Shown in pieces: positions 49,101 to 59,029 of a DNA stretch of 64,000 nt (its first letter is position 1; each line of letters starts with the position of its first letter). The stretch comes from Nemophila menziesii. Lineage: Eukaryota; Streptophyta; Magnoliopsida; Boraginales; Hydrophyllaceae. The DNA lies in assembly GCA_029959085.1 (NCBI GenBank), contig JARWIR010000043.1, positions 5,704,001 through 5,768,000 of the forward strand. The letters are read 5' to 3'. The position numbers and the translations under genes were made by a program. The notes beneath the pieces were generated by a model, which was given only the letters and a program-made list of their open reading frames with translations, was not told the DNA's origin and made no database searches.

Positions 49101-52100
49101 GATCATTAAATTATTGCAACAATCTTTTCGGATCACGTAAGTAATTAAGGCTCCAAACGACAATTAATTGACCAAAAAACTTTCGAATCGACCATTTCAT
49201 CAGACATCCATTAAAAATTGTGGTTTGTAATTACGAAAATGGTTGGACATATATATATATTTAGGGGCAGAGGAAAGAGAGTTGATGGTGGAATGTTTTT
49301 CAATGAGTAATGTTCGATATCACTCCAAATCACATCACTTTTTTATCGCCTCCTAGAGAGAAATGATAAATCAGGAAAGAGAATTCATATGATTGGTTAA
49401 TTTAAAATCCACCTAGAAGGCGATAAAAAGGCGATGTGATTGGAGGCGATATCCAGCATTACTTTTTTCAATTTATAATCTAAATTATTGTAAAACTTAG
49501 TTTGTTTGAAAATTTGGCCTTTATTTACTTATTTTATAATATCACTTACGAAATATCGCTTAAGAAATAAGTTTTAAATAGTCATATATTTTATGAGATA
49601 AAAAAAATTAATCATGGAAGAAAAATGATAAAATTAGATTATTTAAAATTAATCTTATAAATTTATAAATGATAGATAATTATTGAGTGATACATTTTAA
49701 TGTGATATCCAACATTATTCAACAACTAATTTTTTGAAACTTTTACCCCTTAATTGAAGCTTTGTGATAGAAATCATGAGGCTTAGCATTATATATAATT
49801 TATAATGAATATTTATTTAAATAGATGGGAGGATACATCTTTCTTAATTGAATAATTGTTTTGGTAATGTTCAATAATTTAATATAAAAAAAATCCTAAC
49901 ACCCTTAGATAACTAAATATTTTCTTGAACAAAGATCGAGTCTGGTTTAGGGTAATATTATTTTAAAAAATATAAAAAAAGAAAACTTTAGAAAAATGTT
50001 AGCTCATGGACCTCTCAAATTTTTTAGTATCTTTCTTTCTCGTCGCAGCACCACCTTAATATTTATCTTATCAGATTCATATTGTTATATTTATATTTTT
50101 TATCTTCAATAAAATATAAACTATTATGTATATATGAAGGAAAAAAAATCAAGATCTATAGTGCAATTTTTGCATAATACAGAAATCTATAGTGCAATTA
50201 AATCGAAAAAATAGTTTGGAAACAACCCCTTGGCCCAAAACAAAATATCTTGGCTCTTCTCCTATCACGGGCAAAATCCTAAAATCATCTCGATGGGATA
50301 AAAATTAGAACAATAAGCAGGGTTCGAGAGATTCAAGGCTACATCTCCAACTTTATTGTAGTTGTTTAATTTTTAGGTTGGAGGGGATTAAAAATCTAAT
50401 ATTTAAGTTAAGAAGACTACAATTTAGGTTAGAGCCGAGTTTATTTTTACAAAGATTCTTTATCTATAAAAAACAAACAAATTTCTCACTACCTCAGGCC
50501 CGAGACAAGGGCTACAAGCCCCTGGCGCCACCAGATTGTGCCCCAGCTTGGTTGTCAGGAAAAAGGATTGGCTATCATGGATGATTAATTTGCTCTAAAT
50601 GTTATCTCTATTTGACTATTTTTTCTATAAATTTTGAATTTGCCTACATTAATTTATTAAAGTTAAAATGTTATTAGTTTCATAACAATATAATGTCATT
50701 AGTTTTATAAAAACAGTATAAATTATGTCATAATACATGCATGCAGGTTGAAGAAAATCTAGAGTTTGTTGAAACTATCCAAAACTTTTTCGTGAACCAT
50801 AAACCTTGTCCTTCAAGGCCAGCTTTATCCGAACAATCTACATCTAACCAAACCATATTACCTTTTACCGACCCACACATCACGAGTCCAACCTTAATCA
50901 TTAATAATCACACAGAAGAAGATGAAGATGAAGATGATGAAGCAGATGATCAACTAGATTATGAATCTGAAACGGGACATAACGATAATGATAATGATAT
51001 CTTGTCGCCAGTTGAAACCCGTAATGAGAATATGGTTAGAAGTCTTAGGAGTGGTGCTAATAATGATCAAGCGACTGAACTCATGCAACTTGATATGTCA
51101 GAAGATATTAGGGTTGGGTCTCCAGATCTTGATGATGGTTCAAATAATTTGGGAACGGATTTTCGAATGATGCAAGCTGCTAAATCAACACATCGATGGT
51201 TAGATACACATGATGATCCAAATTATAATAATCTTCATCCACCATCTTCAGGTATTGTTTTTGATTTATTTGTTAGTAAAGGAAAGAATAAAGATATATA
51301 TTACCCTCACTCATATATCACTTTCTACATGAGATTTTAAACATTAATTAAAACATTTCTTACTTTTAAATGATTTTTTTCTATTTTGTTTTATTTAATG
51401 CCACATTAGATGACACATAGGAGGTGGTAAATCGGTGAAACAAAAAAAGATGATATATAGTAATGCTTTAAAGGAAATCTAGATTTTTTCGTTGAAAATG
51501 TGTAATACTTCCTTGTCGAATGATCACGCTGATACAAGAAAAAATAAGCTTATACATGTATACAAGCTCCCATTATGCAAAAAAACTTGTTCATCTTTTA
51601 AATAATAGTCTCTACACTTGACTTATCCCCTTGTCGAATGATCACGCATTCATGCTCATACAAGAAAAAACAAAATTGAGTAATACTGAAAGAAAATAAT
51701 AAATAAATAAAAAAAATTATATGATTGGTCCTTTTTAAATCCACATAAGAAACGATAATTTTTTTTTTAATTTAGAGTAATATCCAGCATTACTCAATAA
51801 AATTATATATATACCACCTGGAATAACTTAATCTTAAACGTTTAATCCCATTATGCAAAAAGTTTGTTCCTCTTTTAAATAATAGTCTCTACACTTAACT
51901 TAATTATTACAGACAGACAGGTGAACATGAAAGCAATGTTGAATAGGGATCGTGAATATGTTAAGAAAAGTGCGTTAACTATATTTGGACAAAAGCAGAA
52001 AATGAAAATTAAAGTGCAAGTGGCACGGATTGGGCCATGGGGCCTAGTTGGGCTGTGGACCTCAACTACGATATCCCTTGGGTTTCCTTAATTGGGCACA

Positions 52101-54285
52101 GAAACATAGAGCTTAAGTAGTTTATGCCCTTTCATTTTCAGAATCAGTCTCACAATGAACTGGACAACTAGTTATCGCTGACACAAATTAAATATTCAAC
52201 TACCTCAATCTACAATAAGAATTCTTATCAGCCCTTTCAATAGTCTAAGACTTATAGAGTCATTCTTGCATCGAAATTACTCTTCATGATGTCTAGTTAT
52301 GTGGTCCGGGTGGGCCAAGAAAAGCATGTAGATGTAGATCAGTAGATAGATAGATGGATGGATCGTATTAACTATATTATGTCATTATTTATTTTCAGAT
52401 TTTTTTTCTTTGGATGGAAATTTTCAGACATAAATATTATATAATAATCAAAATATAGATAATCCTATATAAAATTTAAAAAAATCCTTTATTATATAAG
52501 ATAAAAGTATTAATTTACGTCTTCGACCAGGGGCGGAGCTAGGAATTTTCGTTAGGGGGGGCCAAGGAGGTTCGGGGGCAGCGCCCCCGAAAATTTTTTT
52601 TTGCCACTATTTGCACTAAAAGTTTAAGTATTATGCAAAAATTGCAAAATAGGTTTTATAATATGGAAAATTGTATTAAAAGTCCCTATATTATGTAAAG
52701 ATTGCAATATAAGTCTTGATATTAATTTTTCTAATTAATTATGCTATAAGTTTCTTTTTTTTAATATAAAATGATATATATTTTGTTATAAAAAATAAAA
52801 AATCTTATTAATAAAATAATTTAAAGTTTAATAAAATAAATTTTATAAGTTAGGGGGGGCCAAATGGAGATATTTAAAAAATTTAGGGGTTATTTACTTA
52901 TAAATTTTTTTTTTTTTTTTTAAAGATAGTTATAATTTTTTTTTTTTGAAAAATCAGGGGGGGCCATGGACCCCCCCACCCAACCCATGGCTCCGCCCCT
53001 GTCTTCGACTAGGGTAAAACATCATCTCAAATTTTTTTAAGGTGAACAAAATATTCACTAAAGCAATTATCGATCTTAAGAATTTTTCTATATCATTATA
53101 TCACATAATACTATATTAAAATAGAATCCATGAAGTTCCATGATAGGTTTTTACTTTTTCCCGTTCAAACCGAAAGAAAAAAAATCTTCCATCTCATATA
53201 TATAAGATAGCTTCATATTATAGTTAGAAATGAATCTATTTGTAAATATAGGAAGAAATGCTTACACTATTTATAATGAATTTTTACAGCATTATCTCCT
53301 GGTTTGGAGGAGCTAATAGAAGAGGAGAACCACTACTATCAAACAATCGCAACCGTCCTTCAACACCAAACCAATAATTGGTCCTCAATCACCACCGCTG
53401 ACAATATATGCTCATCCCAAACTGCCTTTACTAAGTGGCCACCGAGTCACACATTCTCTTTGAATACTGACCGAGTTGACTCTTCTCAGTTTATCCTCAA
53501 GCGCATTCTCTCCAACATACCTCTTCACCATGCTAAACCATCTATCCCAGCCTTGGGCCCACATGACACTTCCACAGTTGACTCAACCCCAGACCCAACC
53601 CCCTCGTGTTTCCGCAAACTTACACCTCAAGAAGAGCTTAGTGCTAGTCATGTTTTAGCAGAAAGACGCCGTAGAGAAAAGCTTAACAAGAGGTTTATTA
53701 TATTAAGGTCTCTTATACCCTTTGTCACTAAAATGGATAAAGCTTCTATTCTTGGCGATGCTATTGAGTACGTTAAGCAATTACGTAAAAAGATACAAGA
53801 CCTTGACACTCGCATACATCACCTCGAGACTGACCTTTCAACTTCAAGAAATGTTGGGGCCGTTTCAACAAAGAGGAAAATTAGGATACTAGAAGGTGAC
53901 AGTGGTGGTGGTGGTGGGAAGCTTAAGGCGGTTTCAGCTCAGCCTCAGCCACGAGAAGAGGTGGTGCAAGTGGAGGTGTCTATAATTGAAAATGATGCGT
54001 TGATAGAGTTGCAATGTCCACATAAAGACGGGTTGTTATTGGATTTGATGCAAATATTGAGACAACTTAGAGTTGAGACAACTGTAGTTCAATCAACTCT
54101 TAACAATGGCATCTTTGTAGCTGAATTGCGAGCTAAGGTATATAATATATATGATCAAGTAATTTATCCAATGGTAACTAATGGGTTTTGTGATATATTG
54201 TCAGGTAAAGGAGAGTGTGAATGGGAAAAGAGCAAGCATAACAGAAGTAAAAAGGGCAATGCATCAGATAATACCTCGTTATTAA
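31143..54285 (+). CDS. TT8: TT8/AN1-type bHLH regulator of flavonoid genes
   Basis: Eight exons: 31143-31246, 31401-31661, 34246-34342, 39251-39265, 39442-39498, 50747-51251, 53290-54137, 54205-54285. They total 1968 nt, 655 residues, with GT-AG junctions and no internal stop. Residues ~10-180 form the MYB-interacting region (VQWMYSLFWQQCPQQGILIW, ALSPEDLTEAEWFYLMCISF, TVVCIPLLDGVVELGTTE). Residues ~195-345 are acidic. The bHLH starts near His467 (HVLAERRRREKLN, then VTKMDKASILGDAIEYV) with the His-Glu-Arg DNA contacts. An ACT-like fold ends in GKRASITEVKRAMHQII. Subgroup IIIf proteins join R2R3-MYB and WD40 (TTG1) partners to switch on anthocyanin and proanthocyanidin genes. The 3' open frame past 54137 is read-through; the last 67-nt intron restores the family C-terminus. 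Introns 2, 3, 5 and 6 contain transposons. Candidate AATAAA at 54548. Related GL3/EGL3 is less likely given the sequence of the N-terminal region. Confidence 0.95.
31662..34245 (+). other. TT8 intron 2 (2584 bp)
   Basis: AT-rich, with a minus-strand SINE at 34028-34136. No coding exon or other element is recognised. Flanking splice sites are GG|GTAATT and CGTAG|ATTACC. Confidence 0.8.
34028..34136 (-). mobile_element. tRNA-derived SINE, minus-strand copy
   Basis: Read on minus, it starts near CCAGTTGGGGTAATTAACTT, has the B-box AGTTCGAACC, and ends AAAGTGGCTCTCCGATG. Same family as 18884, 19018 and 58724. It sits about 110 bp before TT8 exon 3. Confidence 0.75.
34909..35175 (-). mobile_element. 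5'-truncated LINE 3' end in TT8 intron 3
   Basis: The minus-strand frame 34979-35173 encodes the C-terminal end of a plant L1 RNase H (FREGNECANWLAKLGVSQGE, then DPPSGIWG and VPRLI). A T-run at about 34909-34919 is the A-tail on minus. The rest of the element is missing, as is usual for 5'-truncated LINE copies. No duplication was identified. Confidence 0.82.
36500..38480 (-). mobile_element. Decayed Ty3/gypsy pol in TT8 intron 3
   Basis: Minus-strand translation across several frames gives gypsy pol landmarks in order. These are the segment before RT (IDPTVIEHRRYVRIDMKLVK, then DKNQVIKE), RT (IFMDAVKEYNQIQMDLEENE), a degenerate catalytic region before VKSKTFEGYLKVLAKDF, LNLEKFAFKVTWVSRLHG, and further down an RNase H (VITDSQLVTKQVEGEYKAKN). 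Many stops and frameshifts mean it is long dead. Integrase and LTRs were not found with confidence. Confidence 0.8.
39251..39265 (+). other. TT8: 15-nt micro-exon 4 of the TT8-like gene (SARVQ)
   Basis: AGTGCACGAGTACAG is preceded by CTAG (acceptor AG 39249-39250) and followed by GTACTATT (donor 39266). It supplies Ser-Ala-Arg-Val-Gln between the ILAK end of exon 3 and TVVCIPLL of exon 5, where IIIf bHLH proteins have SA-x-(I/V)-Q. Both flanking junctions are phase 0. Without it the protein would remain in frame but lose five conserved residues. Confidence 0.92.
39800..40175 (-). mobile_element. LINE RNase H remnant in TT8 intron 5
   Basis: The minus strand encodes a broken RNase H end (SELLAIHFGL, then SIYVETDSRELHVLVKGGG, then YREANICAVCLL) resembling the LINE-B end at 42091-42600. 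Stops and frame changes show decay. It lies 2 kb from LINE-B and is a separate, older fragment. Confidence 0.75.
40300..41590. repeat. Dispersed repeat, copy 2 (ACTCAGTG-rich)
   Basis: Counterpart of 21600-22985. A CT-rich start and internally repeated gene-like DNA come first (TTCGTACTAGCAGAGCT at 40645-40695, GTGTAAACGAGAATC at 40830-40885). Then come ACTCAGTG/ACTTAGTG motifs (41115-41340), GCGGTGGTCGG, GTGAGTTGATACTCA, TGGTGTTCCATGCTTAA and TTTAGTATTTGG. Open frames at 40486-41037 are not supported as genes. Confidence 0.7.
42336..42415. repeat. 60-bp in-frame tandem duplication in LINE-B RNase H
   Basis: CGCCCTTCACTAGCGCGTGG occurs at 42336 and 42396, period 60. In the protein the ELHALVKG motif is repeated as KFHALVKG 20 residues apart, within the RNase H fold. 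Confidence 0.9.
46149..46363 (+). mobile_element. tRNA-derived SINE inside LINE-B, 67-bp internal duplication
   Basis: A perfect 13-bp target-site duplication ATATTAGAATCAT lies at 46136-46148 and 46364-46376. The A-box region GTGAGCTAGCTCATCTGG and B-box GGTTCGAATCCC are well kept, and there is an A-rich tail. A 67-bp segment with the B-box is duplicated (CTCTCAAGTG at 46181, 46248 and again at 46315). It inserted into the endonuclease region of LINE-B, so it is younger. It is a different family from the GTGGCTCTCC-tailed SINEs. Confidence 0.93.
46739..48720 (-). pseudogene. LINE-B ORF1: DUF4283 and CCHC protein
   Basis: Begins with ATG at 48718-48720 (MATTPPNQAGEMLPPEHLPP). A DUF4283-like domain lies at about residues 170-330 (WTPKGLFELVDVGHGYYMVK, then LSGGPWMVLDHYLVVREW). 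The CCHC knuckle CFECGKFGHRKENC follows. The frame is open for 489 codons, then hits TAA at 47251-47253. Similarity-free Ser/Asn/Glu-rich sequence continues with a 1-nt frameshift near 47145 and ends at 46739. Whether the TAA is the true end or a premature stop is uncertain. The product would be the RNA-binding RNP protein. Confidence 0.85.
49305..49463. mobile_element. 159-bp MITE with 9-bp duplication
   Basis: Inverted ends GAGTAATGTTCGATATCACT and the complement of the right end AAGTAATGCTGGATATCGCC. A perfect 9-bp duplication TTTTTCAAT lies at 49296-49304 and 49464-49472, the size expected of Mutator-type transposition. No coding capacity. It is in TT8 intron 5. Confidence 0.9.
51678..51795. 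mobile_element. 118-bp MITE of the GAGTAATG family
   Basis: Starts GAGTAATACTG and ends CCAGCATTACTC. The flanking 9-mers AACAAAATT (51669-51677) and AATAAAATT (51796-51804) differ at one base. Same family as 49305-49463. It is in TT8 intron 6. Confidence 0.8.
52528..53001. mobile_element. 474-bp hAT-type MITE (reference copy)
   Basis: Inverted ends CAGGGGCGGAGCTAGG and the complement of ATGGCTCCGCCCCTG. A perfect 8-bp duplication TCTTCGAC lies at 52520-52527 and 53002-53009. GGGGGCC runs border a very A/T-rich interior. It is the best preserved of three copies in the window and lies 288 bp before TT8 exon 7. Confidence 0.95.
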
Positions 54286-54792
54286 ACATTAATTATTAAG
54301 ATAAAAGAAAAATTATATATACTTAAAAGAGGCTTCGTATGGTTGTGTATGCATATGAACTCGTATAGGAGTTCTTGTATACAGAATTGAACCGGATGGG
54401 TATAGCTCTCCTTTTGATTTAGATCTGAGATATGGTACTTTACCTTACTGATTGGATCTAAGTTGAAAGGAAGTGCTATTGCTATTATATAAACTTACAG
54501 TTACGTTTCAAGATACAAAATATGTAATCGCCACTTTTGTAACTCACAATAAATAATTGCATGGGAGTGTAATCCAATCTAAATTTGTTTGATATTACTC
54601 TCTTTTAGTCCTTTTCATTCAATTAGAATATAAATGTGATGGAAACGAAAAACCATATACATTCGCATAGTGATCTCAACTATGTCATGTATAAAAAAAA
54701 AAACTATGTATAACACGGTCACATAAAGAGAGAATAATATTAAAGCATTTGAGTATAATCTAACAAAACTTGGGATCCCACAATTACATGGT
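54286..54792. terminator. Shared 3' region between TT8 and XPD
   Basis: The 507 bp between the two stop codons must hold both 3' UTRs. AATAAA at 54548-54553 is a candidate poly(A) signal for TT8. No clear complement-strand AATAAA for XPD was seen. The two transcripts may overlap at their 3' ends. Confidence 0.5.
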
Positions 54793-57700
54793 TCAAAACA
54801 ACATTTCCATATTTCCATTACCCATTTTCTCCAAGTCTTCAAGTGATAAAAGAGTTCTCTTCCCCATTGCACCAGTCTTGTCATATGGTTGAGCCATCTT
54901 CTTCATAAACTACATACAATCCATAAAAAAAATAATTAATATTATAAATACGAGTTTCTGAAATAAAAAACATAAAAAATATAACATAATATACACGTAC
55001 ATCTCTAGCTATATGCACAGCCATGTCAGTACTAAGGTTGAGATTTGCCTCACGTAAATAAGACAAAATCCACCCTGGCAATTTAGACCTCTTGTCATGA
55101 CGAGAGTATCTGAAAATATTAAAACACAACAAACTTAGGAATTCACAAGTTAGGTTAGGTTAAGGTAAGGTAAGGTTAGGTTAGATTACATACCTCTTGT
55201 CAGCAAATATCATCATACCATAATCTGCTTTAGAACGGATAATCCGTCCTACACATTGAGCAGCTTGTCTCTGGATAATATAATAAATATCCACCAAACA
55301 TAAATTAAACTAACCAAATTTATCACAAACTAAATTAAAATATACTTACCAAAGCATCAAATGTTAAAAAATCCCCTTCTTTTATCTGAAAAGTCTCTCG
55401 TAAATACTCCAATCGCGCAAGTAAAACTCTGCAATTCACAATGCTGTACTAACACAAAAGTAATCTTGAATTTAAAAAAAAAAAATTAAAAAAAGAGCAA
55501 ATTACCTGCTTAGTGTGTATTGAAAAGGAACACCATACATAATCACAAGCCTACCATAATGTCTATCAAAATCTATACCCTCTGCAACTTTTCCCCTGCA
55601 ATTATTTATCAATAACATATGATATTGAATTTATAAAGAGAATTTTATTTTTTTTTAAATTAAAAATAAAATACCTAGCAACAGAGAAGAAAACAGCACC
55701 CCTTCCACAATCACAAGCCCTACGATAATTATCTAAAGCTAAAGTAGTTTCAACCACATCTTGAGTCTCGATAAACACAAGCTTATGTTGCATTATCTCC
55801 TGATATAACATATATTTTAACCTTTTTAGTATATACAATATGGGGTAATTTTAATATAAGTGTTAATTAATTACCTTTAAAATTCCAGAATCATGCCAGC
55901 TATTAATTATACCATCCATATAAGAATAACTAACAAAGAAACAAACAATTCCATCAGGTACAACAGACACCATTTCAAGTAACAGCTTCCCATAATTCTT
56001 CTCTACACCAGGATCACTTCTTAGATCATACTTCGTACTCACAGGAAGCTGATCACTGAAAAAAACATACCCAACAAATATTGCACACTTAATGTTCGAT
56101 AAAATGTCAATTAAACAAAAAAAATCAAATCATACCTTCCCCTTGTAAGAACCATGGGACAGATACAATCCCTAGTCAAAGACATTTTAAAGCTTCTACT
56201 AACAACTGGATTAAAATTCAACAGTTTAGGGTAAAGATCAATAGGGCTTAAAGTTCCCGAAGTTATAACAACTGATTGAAATCTTTCGAAAACCGGCTTT
56301 ATCGCAAGAGAAGCATCGTGACAACATAGCTGAAACAAAAAAACATTACGGATACTAAACATAACATGAATTATTCGATTTCACGAGGGACCAAACCTGT
56401 AAAACTGGATCAGGAATATGTGGCATACGCTCATCGAAAGGCTCGATTATAATCGAAAATCCACGAGCGTATGTACCTACAAGTGTCGCAAAGTCGCAAA
56501 TAGTTTGTATATGTAGAAACTCATCTGTGTCTGTAATTTCTAAAGTCATCATAAGTGATTGAAGTCTATCATAACAAAACTTCAACATTTTCTGATCAAT
56601 TCCAACTTGTGAGTTTATTGAAGCAACAAAAGTTACAGGACCTTCCTTTTCGACATTTTCTGTGAGTAATCGACCCTTAAAATACTGAAGTAATCTACGC
56701 AATACAGATAAGAAATGCTCAGCTCTTCTTATATTTCCAGGTACAGCTTCTTTTAGTATATCATCTGGTAAAGCAGGGTTTGCTAGCCAATTATCAGCAG
56801 CTACACAAAGAGAAAGCACAATTTTTAAGATAAATTTGACAAATAAGAAACTATAAAGTTTCGAATAAAAGAATATACCAGGAAGATTCCCTCTTTGTGC
56901 TAATCCATCAACAAGACGGTTATATTCTGCTTGTAATCTACCAGCATCAGTGGCCTTTAACCTTACTACCAAGTCAATAACACAAAATTACTCTGAAAAC
57001 TTTGTAATGTATAAGAAATTTACGAAATTTGGTACAAAAAGAAGGTACCTATCGATTTCTTGAGACATTCGATTGAGATTTCTTGTGGCTCCATCTAGTG
57101 TTTGTTGTCTAACACTAACACTTAAGGCTTCGATACATACATTATCTATGTTATGTGCTTCATCAAACACTACAACTGATTCTTTTTGCATCTCCTTTGA
57201 AATTACACCAGCTACTTTGGGATCAAGTAAGTATTGATAGCTGTAAACTACTACATTTGCAAATTGTACCATGTGTCTAGCTAGAAAATATGGACACCAC
57301 CCTCTTTCCTTTCCAAATATCTTCAAATCCTATATAATTATGAATAAATGAGCAATTAACCCCAAAAATTAAATACAAAATTCCATGTTTTTGAAGGGGA
57401 AAAACTTCGAAATCGGAAATACCTGAAGAGTGTAAACACCAGGAGGCAACAATGCATCAGACCCGGCTTTCTCATAATTCTCATAAAACTGACACGAAGG
57501 CACATTAGGGTTTTCAATTGCAAGTGACCTAACCCAACTAGCAGTAAGTTTTCTACAAGCAGCATCAACAGAATCGCGATTCTCAGCCGAATTAACACGA
57601 GGATTGATACATAAATTCTTACGAGAAGATAATCCAAGAGCGAGAATTCTGGCCTCAGAACCAAGATGTTTGACTTGATAATCATGTAAATGTTTGAGTT

Positions 57701-57959
57701 CGGCTAGGGTTTTTTCCATTTCGTGAACAGTTCGTGTACAATAAAGGAGTTTGCTAGGGCTTGAAGAAGGTTTGGATAATGAATAGCTAGTGATTAAAGA
57801 GAGTAAAGCGATGGTTTTTCCGGTGCCGGTGGGCATTTCTAAAAGAGAATGGCCTTTAGCGTCTAGAGAACGTTTGAGTTCGACCATGTATTGGTATTGT
57901 TCTGGGTATATGTTGTCGTATGGGAAGTACACTGTTACGTCTTCGATCTCGAACTTCAT
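54793..57959 (-). CDS. XPD: XPD/UVH6, TFIIH DNA helicase
   Basis: Twelve exons in transcription order: 57423-57959, 57049-57329, 56961-56879, 56800-56397, 56329-56136, 56055-55875, 55799-55675, 55595-55506, 55428-55350, 55270-55194, 55109-55001, 54909-54793. They total 2277 nt, 758 residues, the usual length for plant XPD. It is the 5'-to-3' superfamily 2 helicase that opens DNA in nucleotide excision repair and forms part of TFIIH in transcription. Visible: Walker A (PTGTGKT, residues 43-49), Fe-S cysteines C117, C135, C156 and C191, DEAH box 235-238 (VVVFDEAHN), motif III region ([12 protein letters not shown]) and motif VI ([14 protein letters not shown]). The start ATG begins the conserved [15 protein letters not shown]. 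All introns are GT-AG. The last exon ends MAQPYDKTG...MEMLF. Nothing suggests inactivation. A MITE lies 172 bp upstream. Confidence 0.97.
55148..55190. repeat. GGTTA/GGTAA short tandem repeat in XPD intron 10
   Basis: About eight imperfect 5-mers (TTAGGTTAGGTTAAGGTAAGG type) next to the donor site of exon 10 (intron begins at 55193 on minus). No coding effect. Confidence 0.85.
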
Positions 57960-58130
57960 CTTCCTTTGCTTTCTTTTGATTCTTCACTTGTTTTGTTTTG
58001 TTTTCGATTGTTTCAGAAGTGTTCGATGTTTTTTCCACACTGCTGGTTTTGGGAGTGTCTGAATCAAGAATGAGTGTATATATATATTCGTCCAAAGTTA
58101 GAGGCGGCGTCGTTCTAGGAGCCCTATAAG
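57960..58130 (-). promoter_or_regulatory. XPD 5' region
   Basis: 171 bp between the XPD start codon and the MITE. It is probably 5' UTR and proximal promoter, CT/GA-mixed and GC-richer near 58100-58120. No TATA box is evident. Confidence 0.4.
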
Positions 58131-58562
58131 CAGGAATTTTTGTTAGGAAGTTGCCCCCAAAAATAAAATAATTGCCTTAAATTTTTTTATAAGTAAATAT
58201 ATTAGGTAAAATTGCAAAATAATTCTTTATATTATGCAAAATAGCATTATAAGTCCTTCTATTTTGTAAATATTAAAATATAAATTTTTTTATTATTATT
58301 ATTTTTTTAATTAATTACTCTATAAGTTTTTTTTCAATAAAAAATAATATATATTATATATAAAAAATTAAAAATCATATAATTAAAGTAACTTATAACC
58401 TAATAAAATACATTTTAAAAGTTAGGGAGGCAAATGAAGATTATATTAAAAAAATTTAAATTATTTATTTATATATATATACTTTTTTTAATGTTAATTA
58501 TTTTATTCTTTTTAGAAAATTCAGGGGGGCCATAGACCCCCCATCCCTCTCCTCCACCCCTG
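58131..58562. mobile_element. 432-bp hAT-type MITE upstream of XPD
   Basis: Same family as 52528. A perfect 8-bp duplication CCTATAAG lies at 58123-58130 and 58563-58570. The left end (CAGGAATTTTTGTTAGG) has lost about 13 bp (GGGCGGAGCTAGG) of the terminal repeat. The right end reads CTCCTCCACCCCTG. Inserted immediately upstream of XPD. Confidence 0.93.
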
Positions 58563-58723
58563 CCTATAAGCACTTGTTTGATTTCACGAGGAAAATGATA
58601 GTGAAAGAAATGTAATGAAAAATAAAATAAAAAATTATTTTATCCAAACAAAAGTATAGATTAGGAGTAACTTCTTTTTTTACAAAATTAGACGAGGAGT
58701 GGTGTTACTAAATTATATTAATC

Positions 58724-58815
58724 AAGGTTAGTTTAACTGAACAGAGCCTTGGGTTTTCTTTGAAACGGTACAGGTTCAGGTCGAATACAGAGTGGCTCTC
58801 CTATTTATTAAAATA
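58724..58815 (+). mobile_element. tRNA-derived SINE, diverged copy
   Basis: A-box region GGTTAGTTTAACTGAACAG, B-box GGTTCAGGTCGAAT (with a small insertion) and tail AGAGTGGCTCTCCTATTTATT. Same family as the copies at 18884, 19018 and 34028. Confidence 0.7.
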
Positions 58816-59029
58816 ATTATTAATAATATCGTTTTTTTGTCAAGAATATTTTTTTTTTTGGATACATGGGTGTCCGGGCCAGCTTTCGCGCACCACGACT
58901 AATCTCATAGGAAATATACACGCCTCCCCATGCATATTCTCACTTAATCAGAACGAGGTTACCCATGTTCAGAGAGGGGATTCGAACCATGTACCTCTTG
59001 ATTTACCCCCTTTAAGGGCTGAAGATATA
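58816..59029. other. SINE-like or retroelement sequence, no gene
   Basis: Contains GGATACATGGGTGTCCGGGCCAG, CACGACTAATCTCA and GGGATTCGAACCATGTACCTC near 58860-59000. It looks like a second tRNA-related sequence in reverse, but I cannot set its ends. Confidence 0.35.

Larger units (their letters stand above)
39499..50746 (+). other. TT8 intron 5 (11.2 kb)
   Basis: Splice sites are GAAAAG|GTACAT and ATGCAG|GTTGAAG. Contents in order: LINE RNase H fragment (about 39800-40175), dispersed repeat copy 2 (40300-41590), LINE-B with an internal SINE (42017-48804), and a MITE (49305-49463). The remainder (41591-42002, 48819-49295, 49473-50746) is AT-rich non-coding DNA. Confidence 0.85.
51252..53289 (+). 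other. TT8 intron 6 (2038 bp)
   Basis: Contains two MITEs (51678-51795 and 52528-53001) and a further degenerate MITE-like stretch near 51400-51460 (GGAGGTGGTAAATCGGTGA). The remainder is AT-rich and non-coding. Confidence 0.8.

Noticed and set aside
51280..51460. Fourth GAGTAATG MITE in TT8 intron 6
   Set aside because: Similar interior words (GGAGGTGGTAAATCGGTGA), but the ends do not pair and no duplication is visible.
54138..54299. Alternative TT8 C-terminus read through from exon 7
   Set aside because: The frame past 54137 crosses a 67-nt intron with GT and AG ends. Splicing restores the conserved GKRASITEVKRAMHQII end, so the read-through is not the normal product.
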